Positions 7,643 to 18,264 of a stretch of 64,000 nucleotides of DNA are shown here, one piece after another (positions within the stretch are counted from its first letter, which is position 1; every line of letters starts with the position of its first letter). Under the pieces are notes generated by a model that worked only from the letters and a program-made list of their open reading frames with translations, made no database searches and was not told where the DNA came from. The DNA comes from Olleya aquimaris. Its GTDB lineage: Bacteria > Bacteroidota > Bacteroidia > Flavobacteriales > Flavobacteriaceae. The stretch is taken from NCBI RefSeq assembly GCF_003259525.1, contig NZ_QLLO01000010.1, forward strand, positions 56,280 through 120,279, written 5' to 3'. The position numbers were made by a program, and so were the translations under genes.

Positions 7643-8680
7643 TTATTTAGATAAATAAACAGATGAAGCTGCAGCTAAAGTAGTATTAATAATTGGCGAT
7701 ATATTTCCACCAGACGCAAAATTATTAAATGCTAATATTCTTCCTCCACCATTACCTGCTTCTGCAATATAAACGGTTTGTGAAGTAGCATCATAAGCGA
7801 CATCCACAGGATTTCCTAATAAAGTTGAACTACCTGCAACTCTAATTTGTTGACTAGCAGCTAAAGTACCACCATTAGAAACTCCGTTAAATTTAGCTGT
7901 AAAATTTTCGATAAAATGAAAACCTCCATCATCTTGACTATTTGATGCAGCACCAATATCTGTTAAAACCATAACATCTGAAGCTGAGTCATAAGTTATT
8001 CCGTGTGTTCTAACTAATCCTTCAATTGCAATTCTTTTTGTTGCACTTAATGTAGTATTAGTTGTATTAGACAAAAAGTTTGTGAAAACAGCAATCTCGT
8101 TAGTAGCATCTACAACTGCATATAAATCATTCCCTTTAAAGGTAATTCCCCAAACTTTAAAATCTGTAATAATAGTATTTCTTAAAGTAATAGAGTTTCC
8201 GTTTTTGCTGTAAATATACAGTCTACCATCTGGTGTTGCTGAAATCCCATCTACATCTGCATTATCTGCAACCACAATTAAGTTTCCGTTTACAGCAACC
8301 TCTCTTGGGCTTTGCATGTCGTTTGGACCATCAATATCTATAGATAAAACACTTCCTGAGACAAGATCTTTTGTATTATTAAAACCTTCTAAACCTAAGT
8401 CTGTTCTAGAGGCTTGTAATAAAAAATCGTTAGTACTGTCATAATACACACCATCTGCAGCTAAACTAGTAGTAATTAAAGTTTTAGAGGTTACAGAGGA
8501 TGAGTTGGTTACATCATAAATTGTGATGTTTCCGTCTGAATTGTTAGATGCATAAACTTTTACTGATGAGTTGTTTTGATTATTCATATCGACACTATCA
8601 TCATCATTACTACAAGATGTAAATGATACTGCTGTTAGTAAAGATAAAACTGCAATTTTTGTGAATTTTAATGATTTCAT
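7643..8680 (-). CDS. Lipoprotein with a beta-propeller-like repeat domain
   Basis: The 345-residue protein begins with a lipoprotein signal ending in the lipobox FTSC (C23), followed by an acidic Asp/Asn-rich stretch (SNDDDSVDMNNQNN). That resembles a lipoprotein export signal for surface display in Bacteroidota. The rest has repeating units of the type VYASNNSDGNITIYDV, LIVVADNADVDG, DLYAVVDATNEIAVF and VYIAEAGNGGGRILAF, typical of six- or seven-bladed propellers (YncE/lactonase/NHL-like). No catalytic site is evident; a binding or scaffold role at the cell surface is the safest reading. Confidence 0.75.
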   Translation of the reverse strand: MKSLKFTKIAVLSLLTAVSFTSCSNDDDSVDMNNQNNSSVKVYASNNSDGNITIYDVTNSSSVTSKTLITTSLAADGVYYDSTNDFLLQASRTDLGLEGFNNTKDLVSGSVLSIDIDGPNDMQSPREVAVNGNLIVVADNADVDGISATPDGRLYIYSKNGNSITLRNTIITDFKVWGITFKGNDLYAVVDATNEIAVFTNFLSNTTNTTLSATKRIAIEGLVRTHGITYDSASDVMVLTDIGAASNSQDDGGFHFIENFTAKFNGVSNGGTLAASQQIRVAGSSTLLGNPVDVAYDATSQTVYIAEAGNGGGRILAFNNFASGGNISPIINTTLAAASSVYLSK

Positions 8681-8815
8681 AGTTTTTAATTATTTTAAAT
8701 ATTTATTAATATTCGATTCTCTGAATACAAAAGTGCAACACAACTAAGCAGTTGATGTTACATCATTTTTTAAAATATTTATAGAATTATAAAACTTGCA
8801 TCATTATTATTAAGA

Positions 8816-11497
8816 TTAAAACAAAGTCACCTGACCTTTATCATCCAATCCAAAATCAGAATTATCGTCATTATCTTTTGTTGAAGACGACTCTTTACTT
8901 TTACTTTCTGATTGATTATCAGAGTCTTTAGTTACAGTTTCTTCATCCACAACCTCTAATTCTTCTGCAGGAGTCTCTTCTGGAGCCTCATAAGGGATTG
9001 GATCTAAAAGATTAATCTGGTTAACTTTATGTTTAGTTAATTGGTTTCCTAAAGCTGTAATTCCTTTAATGGCAATAAATTCTTCTAAATTAATAGTTTC
9101 ATTATCGCGTCTATCCTTACCACGTTCTTTAGTAAATTCGATATCTGCAACAGGCTTCCAGTCTGTAGAGACAATTTCTAACTGCGAATTTGGATGATCT
9201 GTAATAAAGGATTCTTCTTTATTTTCGTTTTCTATAACAAAGCGTTTAACAAAATATTTTTCTTTTTCGCCATCAAAATATATTGCAGAAATAGGTTTTT
9301 TAGGTATCCATTTTTCTAAAATAATCATATCATCATCAAAATGTAAAGTCACTTCTGGTGTAACTGTTTTGACAACTCCTTTTTGGTTGATTATTAACAA
9401 CTTATCTTCACCTCTAAACTCGCCAATCAGCTCACCTCTACCATCAACGTTTAGTCTTTGAACGGTATCATCAAACCAGATTTTTCGAGGTTTTAAAGTT
9501 GAAATTCCTTTCTCTTTTAATTCTACAGATTTAATCGCGTATTTGGTAACCACATTACCTTTTGAGGCACGTCCTTTAATTAAAATATCTGCAAAATCTA
9601 AGTCCCATTTTAGTTTTTTAATACTTCCTACCTGACGTAGACTAATTGTAACTACTTCTGCTTCACCATTAGGGTTAGCAGAGAAGTACCAAAGTTTAGA
9701 CCCTTTATTTCCATTGGTTAAGTCGTATTCTTTATCTCTTGTAATTGAGGTAACAGCAAAACGTTTAACATAAGAGGCACCTTTAGTTCCGTCGCGATAA
9801 ATCATATTGTAGATGGTACGTTTATCTTTCTTTTTAAAGACAGCAACATGAACAATATTTTTACCAATAAAGGTTTTGCTATCTACTTTGGTCACCATCA
9901 TTTTACCATCTGCAGTAAATGCAATTATATCATCTATATCACTACAATCGCAAACATACTCGTCTCGACGCAAAGATGTGCCAATAAACCCTTCTTCACG
10001 ATTAACGTATAGTTTGGTATTTCTAATCACAACTTTTGTGGCATCTACATCTTCAAAAGCACGTAATTCTGTTTTGCGCTCTCTACCTTCACCATACTCT
10101 TTTTTCAATCGCTTAAAATAGGCGATAGCATAATCAATTAGATTAGCTAAATGATGTTTAACTTCTGCTATTTGCTCTTCTAACGCATCAATTTTTTGTT
10201 GCGCTTTATCAATATCAAATTTAGAAATACGTTTGATTCGTATTTCTGTTAAACGTGTAATATCGTCTTCTGTAATAGGACGTTTTAGATGTTTAATATG
10301 TGGCTGTAATCCTTTATCGATAGCCTTGATAACGCCTTCCCAAGTGTCTTCTTCCTCGATATCACGATAGATACGATTTTCGATAAATATACGCTCCAAA
10401 CTTGCGAAGTGCCACTGCTCTTCTAATTCGCCTAATTTTATTTCTAATTCTTGTTTTAAAAGCTGAACTGTTTTGTCTGTACTACGACGTAACATTTCTG
10501 TGACACCAATAAACAACGGTTTATTGTCTTCAATAACACAGCCTAAAGGCGAAATTGAAGTCTCGCATGCTGTAAAGGCGTATAATGCATCAATGGTTTT
10601 ATCTGGAGATAAACCTGAAGGCAAATGAATTAAAATCTCGACCTCAGCAGATGTATTGTCTTCAATTTTTTTAATTTTTATTTTTCCTTTATCGTTAGCT
10701 TTTAAAATGGAATCTATTAAAGATGAAGTGGTCGTCCCGAAAGGTAATTCGTTAACTACTAAAGTGGTCTTATCTAATTGACTAATTTTTGCACGACAAC
10801 GTACCTTTCCGCCTCTTAAACCATCATTATAGTCGCTACAATCTGCTATACCTCCTGTTGGAAAATCTGGTAAAATAGTAAATCGTTTTCCTTGAAGATG
10901 CTTTATAGACGCGTCAATCAACTCGATAAAATTATGTGGTAAAATCTTGGTTGATAAACCTACTGCAATTCCTTCTCCTCCTTGAGCTAATAACAGCGGG
11001 AACATTACTGGAAGATTAACAGGCTCTTTACGTCTACCATCATAAGACGCTTGCCACTCGGTAATTTTTGGGTTAAAAACAACGTCTAATCCAAATTTAG
11101 AAATACGTGCTTCAATATAACGTGAAGCAGCAGCTCGATCGCCTGTTAGAATATTTCCCCAGTTTCCTTGGGTATCTATTAATAAATCTTTTTGACCAAT
11201 TTGCACCATTGCATCTGCAATACTAGCATCACCATGCGGATGGTATTGCATCGTGTGACCAACAATATTGGCAACTTTATTGTAACGTCCATCATCCAAG
11301 TCTTTCATGGAATGCATGATACGTCGTTGTACAGGCTTAAAACCATCTTCAATTGCTGGTACAGCACGTTCTAAAATAACGTAAGAGGCGTAATCTAAAA
11401 ACCATTCTTTATACATACCAGTAATTCTGGTAATGGTTTCTTGTGGTTCTTGATGTTCTATGTTGTCGTTAGTTAGGTCGTCGTTGTCTTCTGTCAT
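8816..11497 (-). CDS. parC: DNA topoisomerase IV subunit A
   Basis: The 893-residue protein is the DNA cleavage subunit of a type IIA topoisomerase. The catalytic tyrosine is Y127 in RAAASRYIEARISKFG. QYHPHGDASIADAMVQIGQ (about 84-102) and GIAVGLSTKILPHNF are standard GyrA/ParC motifs. The C-terminal part carries pinwheel-like repeats without a clear GyrA box (QRRGGKG), which together with pairing to parE favours topoisomerase IV (decatenation) over gyrase. The last 60 residues are acidic and low complexity. Its ATG follows the parE stop codon with no gap, and the last parE codons (GAG GAG GAA AAA) look like a purine-rich ribosome site, so the two subunits are probably made in balance. Confidence 0.93.
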   Translation of the reverse strand: MTEDNDDLTNDNIEHQEPQETITRITGMYKEWFLDYASYVILERAVPAIEDGFKPVQRRIMHSMKDLDDGRYNKVANIVGHTMQYHPHGDASIADAMVQIGQKDLLIDTQGNWGNILTGDRAAASRYIEARISKFGLDVVFNPKITEWQASYDGRRKEPVNLPVMFPLLLAQGGEGIAVGLSTKILPHNFIELIDASIKHLQGKRFTILPDFPTGGIADCSDYNDGLRGGKVRCRAKISQLDKTTLVVNELPFGTTTSSLIDSILKANDKGKIKIKKIEDNTSAEVEILIHLPSGLSPDKTIDALYAFTACETSISPLGCVIEDNKPLFIGVTEMLRRSTDKTVQLLKQELEIKLGELEEQWHFASLERIFIENRIYRDIEEEDTWEGVIKAIDKGLQPHIKHLKRPITEDDITRLTEIRIKRISKFDIDKAQQKIDALEEQIAEVKHHLANLIDYAIAYFKRLKKEYGEGRERKTELRAFEDVDATKVVIRNTKLYVNREEGFIGTSLRRDEYVCDCSDIDDIIAFTADGKMMVTKVDSKTFIGKNIVHVAVFKKKDKRTIYNMIYRDGTKGASYVKRFAVTSITRDKEYDLTNGNKGSKLWYFSANPNGEAEVVTISLRQVGSIKKLKWDLDFADILIKGRASKGNVVTKYAIKSVELKEKGISTLKPRKIWFDDTVQRLNVDGRGELIGEFRGEDKLLIINQKGVVKTVTPEVTLHFDDDMIILEKWIPKKPISAIYFDGEKEKYFVKRFVIENENKEESFITDHPNSQLEIVSTDWKPVADIEFTKERGKDRRDNETINLEEFIAIKGITALGNQLTKHKVNQINLLDPIPYEAPEETPAEELEVVDEETVTKDSDNQSESKSKESSSTKDNDDNSDFGLDDKGQVTLF

Positions 11498-13357
11498 TTA
11501 TTTTTCCTCCTCAATTAAATCTAATTCTACTTTTAGATTATCAATAATAAACTCTTGTCTGGTTGGTGTGTTTTTTCCCATGTAAAACGATAGTAATTCT
11601 TCAATAGACATATTATCGTCTAACATAACAGGATCCAATCTAATATCTTCACCTATAAAATGTACAAACTCGTCTGGACTAATTTCACCTAACCCCTTAA
11701 ATCGTGTAATTTCTGGTTTAGGTTTTAATTTTTCTATAGCATTGATGCGCTCTTCATCAGAATAGCAATAAATGGTTTCTTTTTTATTACGAACTCTAAA
11801 TAATGGTGTTTGCAAAATGTATAAATGTCCTTCCTTTATAATTTCAGGAAAAAACTGTAAAAAGAATGTGATTAATAATAAACGTATGTGCATCCCATCG
11901 ACATCAGCATCTGTTGCTATAACTACGTTATTGTAACGTAAATCTTCTAGAGATTCTTCAATGTTTAATGCAGCTTGCAATAAGTTGAATTCTTCATTCT
12001 CATACACTATCTTTTTAGTTAATCCATAACAATTTAACGGTTTTCCTTTTAAACTGAAAACTGCCTGTGTATTAACATCTCTAGATTTTGTGATACTTCC
12101 GGAAGCCGAATCTCCCTCGGTAATAAACAGTGTACTTTCTAGGTTACGCTCGTTTTTTGTGTCCCCAAAATGAATACGACAATCGCGTAGTTTTTTGTTA
12201 TGTAAACTTGCTTTTTTTGCTCTGTCCTTTGCTAATTTTCGGATTCCAGATAATTCTTTACGCTCACGTTCTGCTTGTAAAATTTTACGCTGAATTTTCT
12301 CTGCAGTATCTGGATTTTTATGAAGGTAATTATCTAAATGTGTTTTTAAAAAGTCGGTGACATAAGTACGTACCGTTGGTAAGTCGCCACCCATGTCTGT
12401 GGACCCTAATTTGGTCTTGGTTTGACTTTCAAAAACAGGCTCCATAACTTTAATAGCAATTGCACTAACAACTGATTTACGTATATCTGATGCATCATAT
12501 TGCTTTCCAAAAAAATCACGAATAGTTTTAACTAATCCTTCTCTAAATGCATTTAAATGAGTACCTCCTTGTGTGGTATTTTGACCATTTACAAAACTAT
12601 TATACTCCTCGCTATACTGTGTTTTACTGTGGGTTAATGCGACTTCAATATCATCACCTCTAAGATGGATGATTGGGTATAGCAAGTCGGATTCTGCAAT
12701 TTTTTCGGCTAATAGATCTTTTAATCCGTTTTCACTATAATATTTTTCACCATTAAAAACTATGGTTAATCCTGGATTAAGGTACACATAGTTTTTAAGC
12801 ATTTTAACCACATACTCGCTTCTATACTTGTAATTTTTAAAGATGACATCATCTGGTATAAAAGAGACTTTAGTCCCTTTACGTCTACTTGTTTCTTCTA
12901 AAAATTCTTGATCGACCAAGTTACCTTGCTCAAAATCTGCTGAAGCACTTTTACCATCTCTTGACGATTCTACTCTAAAATATGAGGATAATGCATTTAC
13001 TGCTTTGGTACCAACACCATTTAAACCTACAGATTTTTTAAAGGCTTTAGAGTCGTACTTACCACCTGTATTCATTTTAGATACTACATCTACGACTTTA
13101 CCTAACGGAATCCCACGACCATAATCGCGTACAATCACCTTGCTACCTTGGATAGAAATCTCAATGGTTTTACCAGCTCCCATAACATACTCGTCAATAG
13201 AGTTGTCTAGTACTTCTTTAAGTAGAATATATATACCATCATCCGGAGACGACCCATCACCAAGCTTACCAATATACATTCCTGGACGCATTCGGATATG
13301 TTCTTTCCAGTCTAGAGAGCGTATATTGTCTTCGGTATATTTTGTTTGTTCTGACAT
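11498..13357 (-). CDS. parE: DNA topoisomerase IV subunit B
   Basis: This is the ATPase subunit of topoisomerase IV (619 residues from the chosen start). [14 protein letters not shown] and [15 protein letters not shown] lie in the GHKL ATPase domain, [12 protein letters not shown] in its lid, and the Toprim motifs are [12 protein letters not shown] and [14 protein letters not shown]. An in-frame ATG 5 codons earlier (13372) is possible, but [17 protein letters not shown] is the usual family start and leaves a normal leader. parC follows with no gap. A terminator separates this pair from the upstream SRPBCC gene. Confidence 0.93.
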   Translation of the reverse strand: MSEQTKYTEDNIRSLDWKEHIRMRPGMYIGKLGDGSSPDDGIYILLKEVLDNSIDEYVMGAGKTIEISIQGSKVIVRDYGRGIPLGKVVDVVSKMNTGGKYDSKAFKKSVGLNGVGTKAVNALSSYFRVESSRDGKSASADFEQGNLVDQEFLEETSRRKGTKVSFIPDDVIFKNYKYRSEYVVKMLKNYVYLNPGLTIVFNGEKYYSENGLKDLLAEKIAESDLLYPIIHLRGDDIEVALTHSKTQYSEEYNSFVNGQNTTQGGTHLNAFREGLVKTIRDFFGKQYDASDIRKSVVSAIAIKVMEPVFESQTKTKLGSTDMGGDLPTVRTYVTDFLKTHLDNYLHKNPDTAEKIQRKILQAERERKELSGIRKLAKDRAKKASLHNKKLRDCRIHFGDTKNERNLESTLFITEGDSASGSITKSRDVNTQAVFSLKGKPLNCYGLTKKIVYENEEFNLLQAALNIEESLEDLRYNNVVIATDADVDGMHIRLLLITFFLQFFPEIIKEGHLYILQTPLFRVRNKKETIYCYSDEERINAIEKLKPKPEITRFKGLGEISPDEFVHFIGEDIRLDPVMLDDNMSIEELLSFYMGKNTPTRQEFIIDNLKVELDLIEEEK

Positions 13358-13445
13358 AAAATTTAGGTGCAATTTTGAGATAGGTTGCTAATATAATATA
13401 ACGCTTTAAAAAATGAAACTGTGCGCCAATAAAGTAATTAACAAT

Positions 13446-13480
13446 AAAAAGCCAATGTTGTTGAGAACATTGGCTTTTTA
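13446..13480 (-). terminator. Hairpin terminator after the SRPBCC gene
   Basis: Arms GCCAATGTT (13451-13459) and AACATTGGC (13466-13474) are flanked by A and T runs. The structure overlaps the stop codon of the SRPBCC gene and separates it from parE. Confidence 0.8.
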
Positions 13481-13930
13481 TTTAGATTCTGCTTCTACTT
13501 TTAAAAACTGATTTCTTGTTTTTAACAAATTAGTCATGTAGCGTTTTAAAAATAAAACATTAGCTAATTTTCCTAATAAACCCAATGGTGATTCAAAATA
13601 AAATTTATCAATCATTATAGTTTTGTCATCTTCAGTTATAAAAATATGCTCATGCTTAAAGCTTTTGAAAGCTCCTGAAACCATTTCGTCAACAAAATAA
13701 TGAGGGAAATCAAATTTTGTAATTTTTGAAGTTAATTGCTGTTTGATTCCAAAATGAGAGGCTTCCCATGTTACCCATTCATTTAAACCAATTAAACCAG
13801 AAGTCTTACCTGCTATTGCTTTTTCATTTGAATGTTTAAGTGACTTTTTATGAAAATCAATATTTCTGGATAAATCAAAACACGTTTTGATATCTGCATT
13901 TATTAGGGTTTTGATTTCTATAAAAGGCAT
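13478..13930 (-). CDS. SRPBCC (START-like) domain protein
   Basis: The 150-residue protein fits the SRPBCC/polyketide-cyclase-like fold of a seven-stranded sheet around a long helix. The start IEIKTLINADIKTCFDLSRN is the usual first strand plus short helices, and FESPLGLLGKLANVLFLKRYMTNLLKTRN is the long C-terminal helix. Relatives bind hydrophobic ligands; the ligand is unknown. There is no signal peptide or membrane segment. It is a single-gene unit ended by its own terminator. Confidence 0.8.
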   Translation of the reverse strand: MPFIEIKTLINADIKTCFDLSRNIDFHKKSLKHSNEKAIAGKTSGLIGLNEWVTWEASHFGIKQQLTSKITKFDFPHYFVDEMVSGAFKSFKHEHIFITEDDKTIMIDKFYFESPLGLLGKLANVLFLKRYMTNLLKTRNQFLKVEAESK

Positions 13931-13998
13931 AAATAAGGTACTTCTACTGCGCTAAGTGTGACAGTATTTTTTTTATTTTATGTATAAATATAAAACTA

Positions 13999-14029
13999 AA
14001 AAACGAGATGAAAATTCACCTCGTTTTTG
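13999..14029 (-). terminator. Hairpin terminator of ychF
   Basis: Arms AAAACGAGATGAA and TTCACCTCGTTTT pair with one G-U. On the minus strand the structure lies about 35 bases after the ychF stop codon and is followed by T-rich sequence. Confidence 0.65.
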
Positions 14030-14062
14030 TCTTTATTCTATTTTACTTGATTCTTGGTTCTA

Positions 14063-15157
14063 CTATACATTAAACAAGAAATGCATAATATCTCCATCTT
14101 TAACTACATATCCTTTACCTTCCACACGCATTTTTCCTGCTTCTTTTACTTTGGCTTCACTTCCATATTGTACATAGTCGTCATAGCTTATAACCTCTGC
14201 TCTAATAAACCCTTTTTCAAAATCGGTATGTATTACTCCTGCAGCTTGTGGACCTGTTGCTCCTATATTAACTGTCCAAGCACGCACTTCTTTTACACCA
14301 GCAGTAAAATACGTTTGCTGATTAAGTAATTTGTAAGCAGAACGAATTAATTTAGCAGAACCAGGTTCTTCTAATCCAATATCTTGTAAAAACATTTGAC
14401 GCTCTTCGTAATCGTCTAATTCATTAATATCTGCTTCTGTACCTACTGCTAACACTAGCACTTCAGCGTTTTCATCTTTAACTTTGTCTTTAACTAAATC
14501 CACATAAGCGTTACCAGTTACTGCACTACCTTCATCAACATTACACACATACATGACAGGCTTGTCTGTAATAAACTGTAAAGGTTTTACATAAGCTTTA
14601 TAATCTTCTTCAGAAAACTCTAATGCTCTAATAGAGGTTCCAGCTTCTAAAGCATCTTTTATTTTTAATAATACAGCCTCTTCTTTTTGTGCCTCTTTAT
14701 CTCCAGTTTTTGCTGCTCGTTTTACTTTATCCAACTTTTTTTCTGCAGTTTCAAGGTCTTTAAGCTGTAATTCCATATCGATAGTTTCTTTATCTCTTAT
14801 AGGATCTACATTACCATCAACGTGTACAATATTATCATTATCAAAACAACGTAAAACGTGAAGTATAGCATCTGTTTCTCTAATGTTTGCTAAAAACTGA
14901 TTACCTAAACCTTCTCCTTTACTGGCACCTTTAACTAATCCAGCAATATCAACTATCTCAACTGTTGCAGGTACAACACGTTCAGGATTTACTAAACTTT
15001 CTAATTTTTCCAATCTTGGGTCTGGCACATTAACGACACCAATATTAGGTTCGATGGTACAAAATGGAAAATTAGCACTTTGCGCTTTAGCGTTTGACAA
15101 ACAATTAAATAACGTAGATTTTCCAACATTTGGCAATCCGACAATTCCTGCTTTCAT
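14063..15157 (-). CDS. ychF: Redox-regulated ATPase YchF (Obg-family P-loop protein)
   Basis: The 364-residue protein has the YchF arrangement. The P-loop [12 protein letters not shown] is at residues 7-18, and switch regions follow with [20 protein letters not shown] and [10 protein letters not shown]. In place of the NKxD guanine-specificity motif is NVDE in [10 protein letters not shown], which explains the ATP preference of this family. A coiled-coil insertion (about 128-165) and a C-terminal TGS domain ending [20 protein letters not shown] complete it. YchF binds the ribosome and is involved in stress responses. It stands alone with its own terminator. Confidence 0.96.
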   Translation of the reverse strand: MKAGIVGLPNVGKSTLFNCLSNAKAQSANFPFCTIEPNIGVVNVPDPRLEKLESLVNPERVVPATVEIVDIAGLVKGASKGEGLGNQFLANIRETDAILHVLRCFDNDNIVHVDGNVDPIRDKETIDMELQLKDLETAEKKLDKVKRAAKTGDKEAQKEEAVLLKIKDALEAGTSIRALEFSEEDYKAYVKPLQFITDKPVMYVCNVDEGSAVTGNAYVDLVKDKVKDENAEVLVLAVGTEADINELDDYEERQMFLQDIGLEEPGSAKLIRSAYKLLNQQTYFTAGVKEVRAWTVNIGATGPQAAGVIHTDFEKGFIRAEVISYDDYVQYGSEAKVKEAGKMRVEGKGYVVKDGDIMHFLFNV

Positions 15158-15385
15158 TTCTGGTATTTATAATATTTATGGCTGCAAATATAGTACTATC
15201 TTATTAACATAATTAACGTTATATGCTATTTAATTTTTTAACAATTACACTATTAATTACTTAAAAAAAATAACGATTTAGTTATGAATTTTTAAAACAC
15301 ACCCCATTTTATTAGATATACTTTATAGTTTTGTGAAATTTTTAACATATTTTAGCATTTAATTAACCTTAACTTATTAAATTTT

Positions 15386-18181
15386 ATGAAAAAACTAAAC
15401 TTTTTATTAATGCTATTTTTTACTGTAGCATTAGCAAATGCACAAACCAATGTTACTGGTGTCGTTACTGGTGATGATGGCATGGGTATTCCCACAGTTA
15501 ATATTGTTGAAAAAGGTACTACTAATGGTACAACAACAGATTTTGATGGAAATTATTCCATAACAGTATCAGATAATGCGACGTTAATCTTTAGTTACAT
15601 AGGTTACGAGACAAAAGAAATAGCTGTTAACGGTAGAACTTCTATTAATGTCACTTTAAATAGTGGTGAATCTTTAGATGAAGTAGTATTAGTTGGATCA
15701 AGAACTGCTCCAAGAAGTAGTGTAGACACAGCTTTACCTATTGATGTTGTAGGCGTAAAAGAATTAAACTCTACTGGTCAAGTAACGTTTGACAAAGCGT
15801 TACAATACAGAATACCATCTTTTAACACTGTACAAACACCTGTTAATGATGCGACGTCTTTATTAGATCCATATGAAATTAGAAATATGGGACCAAGTAG
15901 AACATTAATCTTAATTAACGGAAAACGTAAAAATTTAAGTGCATTATTATATACTCAAACGTCTCCAGGACGTGGAGAAACTGGTGCAGATATCTCTGCT
16001 ATCCCAACAGATGCAATTAAGAGAGTAGAGATTTTACGTGATGGTGCATCTGCACAGTATGGTTCTGATGCAATTGCTGGTGTAATGAATATTATTTTAA
16101 AAGATGATGTAAATCTTGGATCTGCAACATTAAGAGCTGGAATGACCTCTGAAGGTGATGGTGAAATGATTGGTATAGCAGTAAATAATGGATCTATGAT
16201 CGGTGATGATAAAGGATTTATTAATTATACAATAGATTTTTCTAAAGTAAACTTAGCTAATAGACCTGGAACTGTAGATGCTGGTGGAGAAATTGCCGAT
16301 TTTACAGGAGGTACTCCTGCAGATATTGCTTTTGTAAACGAATTTTTAGGGCGTCGTCCTGATGCTGGAAACATCAATGGTTCTCCAGAAACTGCTGCTT
16401 CTAAGTTTTTAGTTAATGGTGGATTTGATTTAGCTGACAACACAGAGTTATATTTTAACGCTGCCTATGTATATAAAAAGGTAAATAGTTTTGCTAACTA
16501 CAGAACACCATATTGGAGAACTGTAGATGACTTCCCTTATTTAGCTGATTTTTTCCCAGGAAATAATCCAAATACAGCTGGAGGTTATGATGGATATGTA
16601 CCAACTTTTGAAGGATTATTAAATGATTATAATGGTACAGTTGGAATTAAAACTAATATAAACGACTGGAATGTTGACTTAAGTTATACTACTGGTGGTA
16701 ACACACAGACTTATAAAGTAAATCAGTCACATAACAGAAATGTTGTGTATTCTCCATCTACTTGGGTGGATGCCAACAATAATGGTCAAGTGGATTCTGG
16801 TGAAATCTCAGAAGGTGCACCTTTATACCAAGCAAATAGTCCACAATCATTTGATCCAGGTGGAACTAAATTTACTCATAACGTTGGAAACATTGACATT
16901 AACAGAGTATTATCCGATAAAGTAAGTATTGGTTTTGGTGCCGAGTTTAGAAACGAGGTATTTGAAGTTATTGAAGGTGGTTTAGCATCTTATGATGGTG
17001 GTGGAGCCGATTCTTTTGCAGGTAACAGTCCAGAAAACTCTGGAAAATTTAACCGTTATAATATTGGTGGTTACTTCTCTTTAGATTATGATGTTAGTGA
17101 TGCCTTTTTATTAAGTGGTACTATTAGAACTGAGAATTATTCTGATTTTGGAAACACTTTTGTTTACAAATTTAGTACACGTTACAAAATTACAGATGAT
17201 ATTTCAGCAAGAGCTTCTGTATCTACTGGATTTAGAGCACCAACGTTACACCAAATCTATACTCAAAAAGCGCAGTATAGCTTTGTACCTGGACAAGGTA
17301 TTCAAGTTGGAGGTTTAGTAAATAATGTGTCTACTCAAGCTCAATTATTAGGTATTCCAAGCTTAGATGCAGAAACTTCAAATAACTTTACTATTGGTTT
17401 AGGTGGTAAGTTTGATAACGGAGTTAGCTTTACTTTAGATTACTACAACATTGCTGTAAAGGACAGAATTGTATTAGGTTCTGAAATTGGAGCAAGCGGA
17501 AACCCAGCTAATCCATTAGATATTCTTTTAACTAATAATAATTTAAGTGATGTCAGCTTCTTCTCTAATGCAATAGATACTCGTACTTCTGGTATTGATG
17601 TTGTTTTAAGTAAACAAAACATTGGATTAGGTAATGGAGAATTAGATCTTAACTTATCAGGTAATTATACCATCCAAAACGAACGTGATGGTGCAGTAAA
17701 AGATATTCCTTTAGTTGCAAACTCAGGTCAATCTGTTGTTAACGAAACTCAAGAGGCTTTATTTTTCACCTCTAGACCAAAAACTAAGTGGATTTTAGGT
17801 GCTAATTATGATATTAATAAATGGGGCTTATCCTTAAACAATACGTATTTTGGAAAAACTACATTTAAGCAACAAGGATTAAGTAACGATTTAAGAACAG
17901 AATTTACTCCTAAAATTGTTACAGACTTAGGTATTAACTATAGTGCTTCAGAAAAATTAACTATCGCACTAAACATTAATAACTTATTAAATGTATTACC
18001 AGAGTGGAGCTTTAAAGCAGAAAATGCTAATGGAGAAGCTATTTTAGCAGATCCTGCTCAAGTTCAAAATCAATCTAATTTAATTACATTTAATCAACGT
18101 TATTCTCAAATGACTTATGATGGATATCATTTTAGTCAATTAGGAACTATGTTTAACTTGTCTTTAAATTACAAGTTTTAA
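15386..18181 (+). CDS. TonB-dependent outer membrane receptor
   Basis: This 931-residue receptor has a signal peptide (MKKLNFLLMLFFTVALANA), a carboxypeptidase-regulatory-like domain (about 22-110, with TTTDFDGNYSITV and FSYIGYETKEI), a plug domain (about 115-230, with TLILINGKRKN, IPTDAIKRVEILRDGASAQY and GSDAIAGVMNIIL) and a 22-strand barrel ending in the aromatic F931. There is no SusD partner next to it, so it is not a classic polysaccharide locus. The substrate is unknown; this subgroup (plug with GRGETGADISAIP) is often seen without linked genes. A 228-base AT-rich gap precedes it, and a terminator follows. Confidence 0.92.
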   Translation: MKKLNFLLMLFFTVALANAQTNVTGVVTGDDGMGIPTVNIVEKGTTNGTTTDFDGNYSITVSDNATLIFSYIGYETKEIAVNGRTSINVTLNSGESLDEVVLVGSRTAPRSSVDTALPIDVVGVKELNSTGQVTFDKALQYRIPSFNTVQTPVNDATSLLDPYEIRNMGPSRTLILINGKRKNLSALLYTQTSPGRGETGADISAIPTDAIKRVEILRDGASAQYGSDAIAGVMNIILKDDVNLGSATLRAGMTSEGDGEMIGIAVNNGSMIGDDKGFINYTIDFSKVNLANRPGTVDAGGEIADFTGGTPADIAFVNEFLGRRPDAGNINGSPETAASKFLVNGGFDLADNTELYFNAAYVYKKVNSFANYRTPYWRTVDDFPYLADFFPGNNPNTAGGYDGYVPTFEGLLNDYNGTVGIKTNINDWNVDLSYTTGGNTQTYKVNQSHNRNVVYSPSTWVDANNNGQVDSGEISEGAPLYQANSPQSFDPGGTKFTHNVGNIDINRVLSDKVSIGFGAEFRNEVFEVIEGGLASYDGGGADSFAGNSPENSGKFNRYNIGGYFSLDYDVSDAFLLSGTIRTENYSDFGNTFVYKFSTRYKITDDISARASVSTGFRAPTLHQIYTQKAQYSFVPGQGIQVGGLVNNVSTQAQLLGIPSLDAETSNNFTIGLGGKFDNGVSFTLDYYNIAVKDRIVLGSEIGASGNPANPLDILLTNNNLSDVSFFSNAIDTRTSGIDVVLSKQNIGLGNGELDLNLSGNYTIQNERDGAVKDIPLVANSGQSVVNETQEALFFTSRPKTKWILGANYDINKWGLSLNNTYFGKTTFKQQGLSNDLRTEFTPKIVTDLGINYSASEKLTIALNINNLLNVLPEWSFKAENANGEAILADPAQVQNQSNLITFNQRYSQMTYDGYHFSQLGTMFNLSLNYKF

Positions 18182-18200
18182 TTAACAACTGCTAAGTAAT

Positions 18201-18235
18201 AAAAATGCTGTTCTGTATAGGGCAGCATTTTTTTA
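18201..18235 (+). terminator. Hairpin terminator after the TonB receptor
   Basis: Arms AATGCTGTTC and GGGCAGCATT (two G-U pairs) are followed by seven Ts. It lies 20 bases after the receptor stop codon. Confidence 0.75.
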
Positions 18236-18264
18236 TTACTTTTAACTTAAATATCAATGTATTT

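Noticed and set aside
12130..12360. Plus-strand open frame inside parE
   Set aside because: Antisense to a well-defined topoisomerase domain, with no start context or known product. Other antisense frames inside parC, ychF, ppk1 and the TonB receptors were rejected for the same reason.
15158..15385. Promoter TTTG (15330-15333) and TATTTTAG (15348-15355) before the large TonB receptor
   Set aside because: The spacing is only 14 bases and the -7 box has a mismatch, so it was not listed as a feature.
18205..18264. Upstream start for the SDR gene
   Set aside because: The ATG lies inside the terminator stem of the TonB receptor, and the added 20 residues are not family-like; MKLLIIGGNG at 18265 is the usual SDR start.
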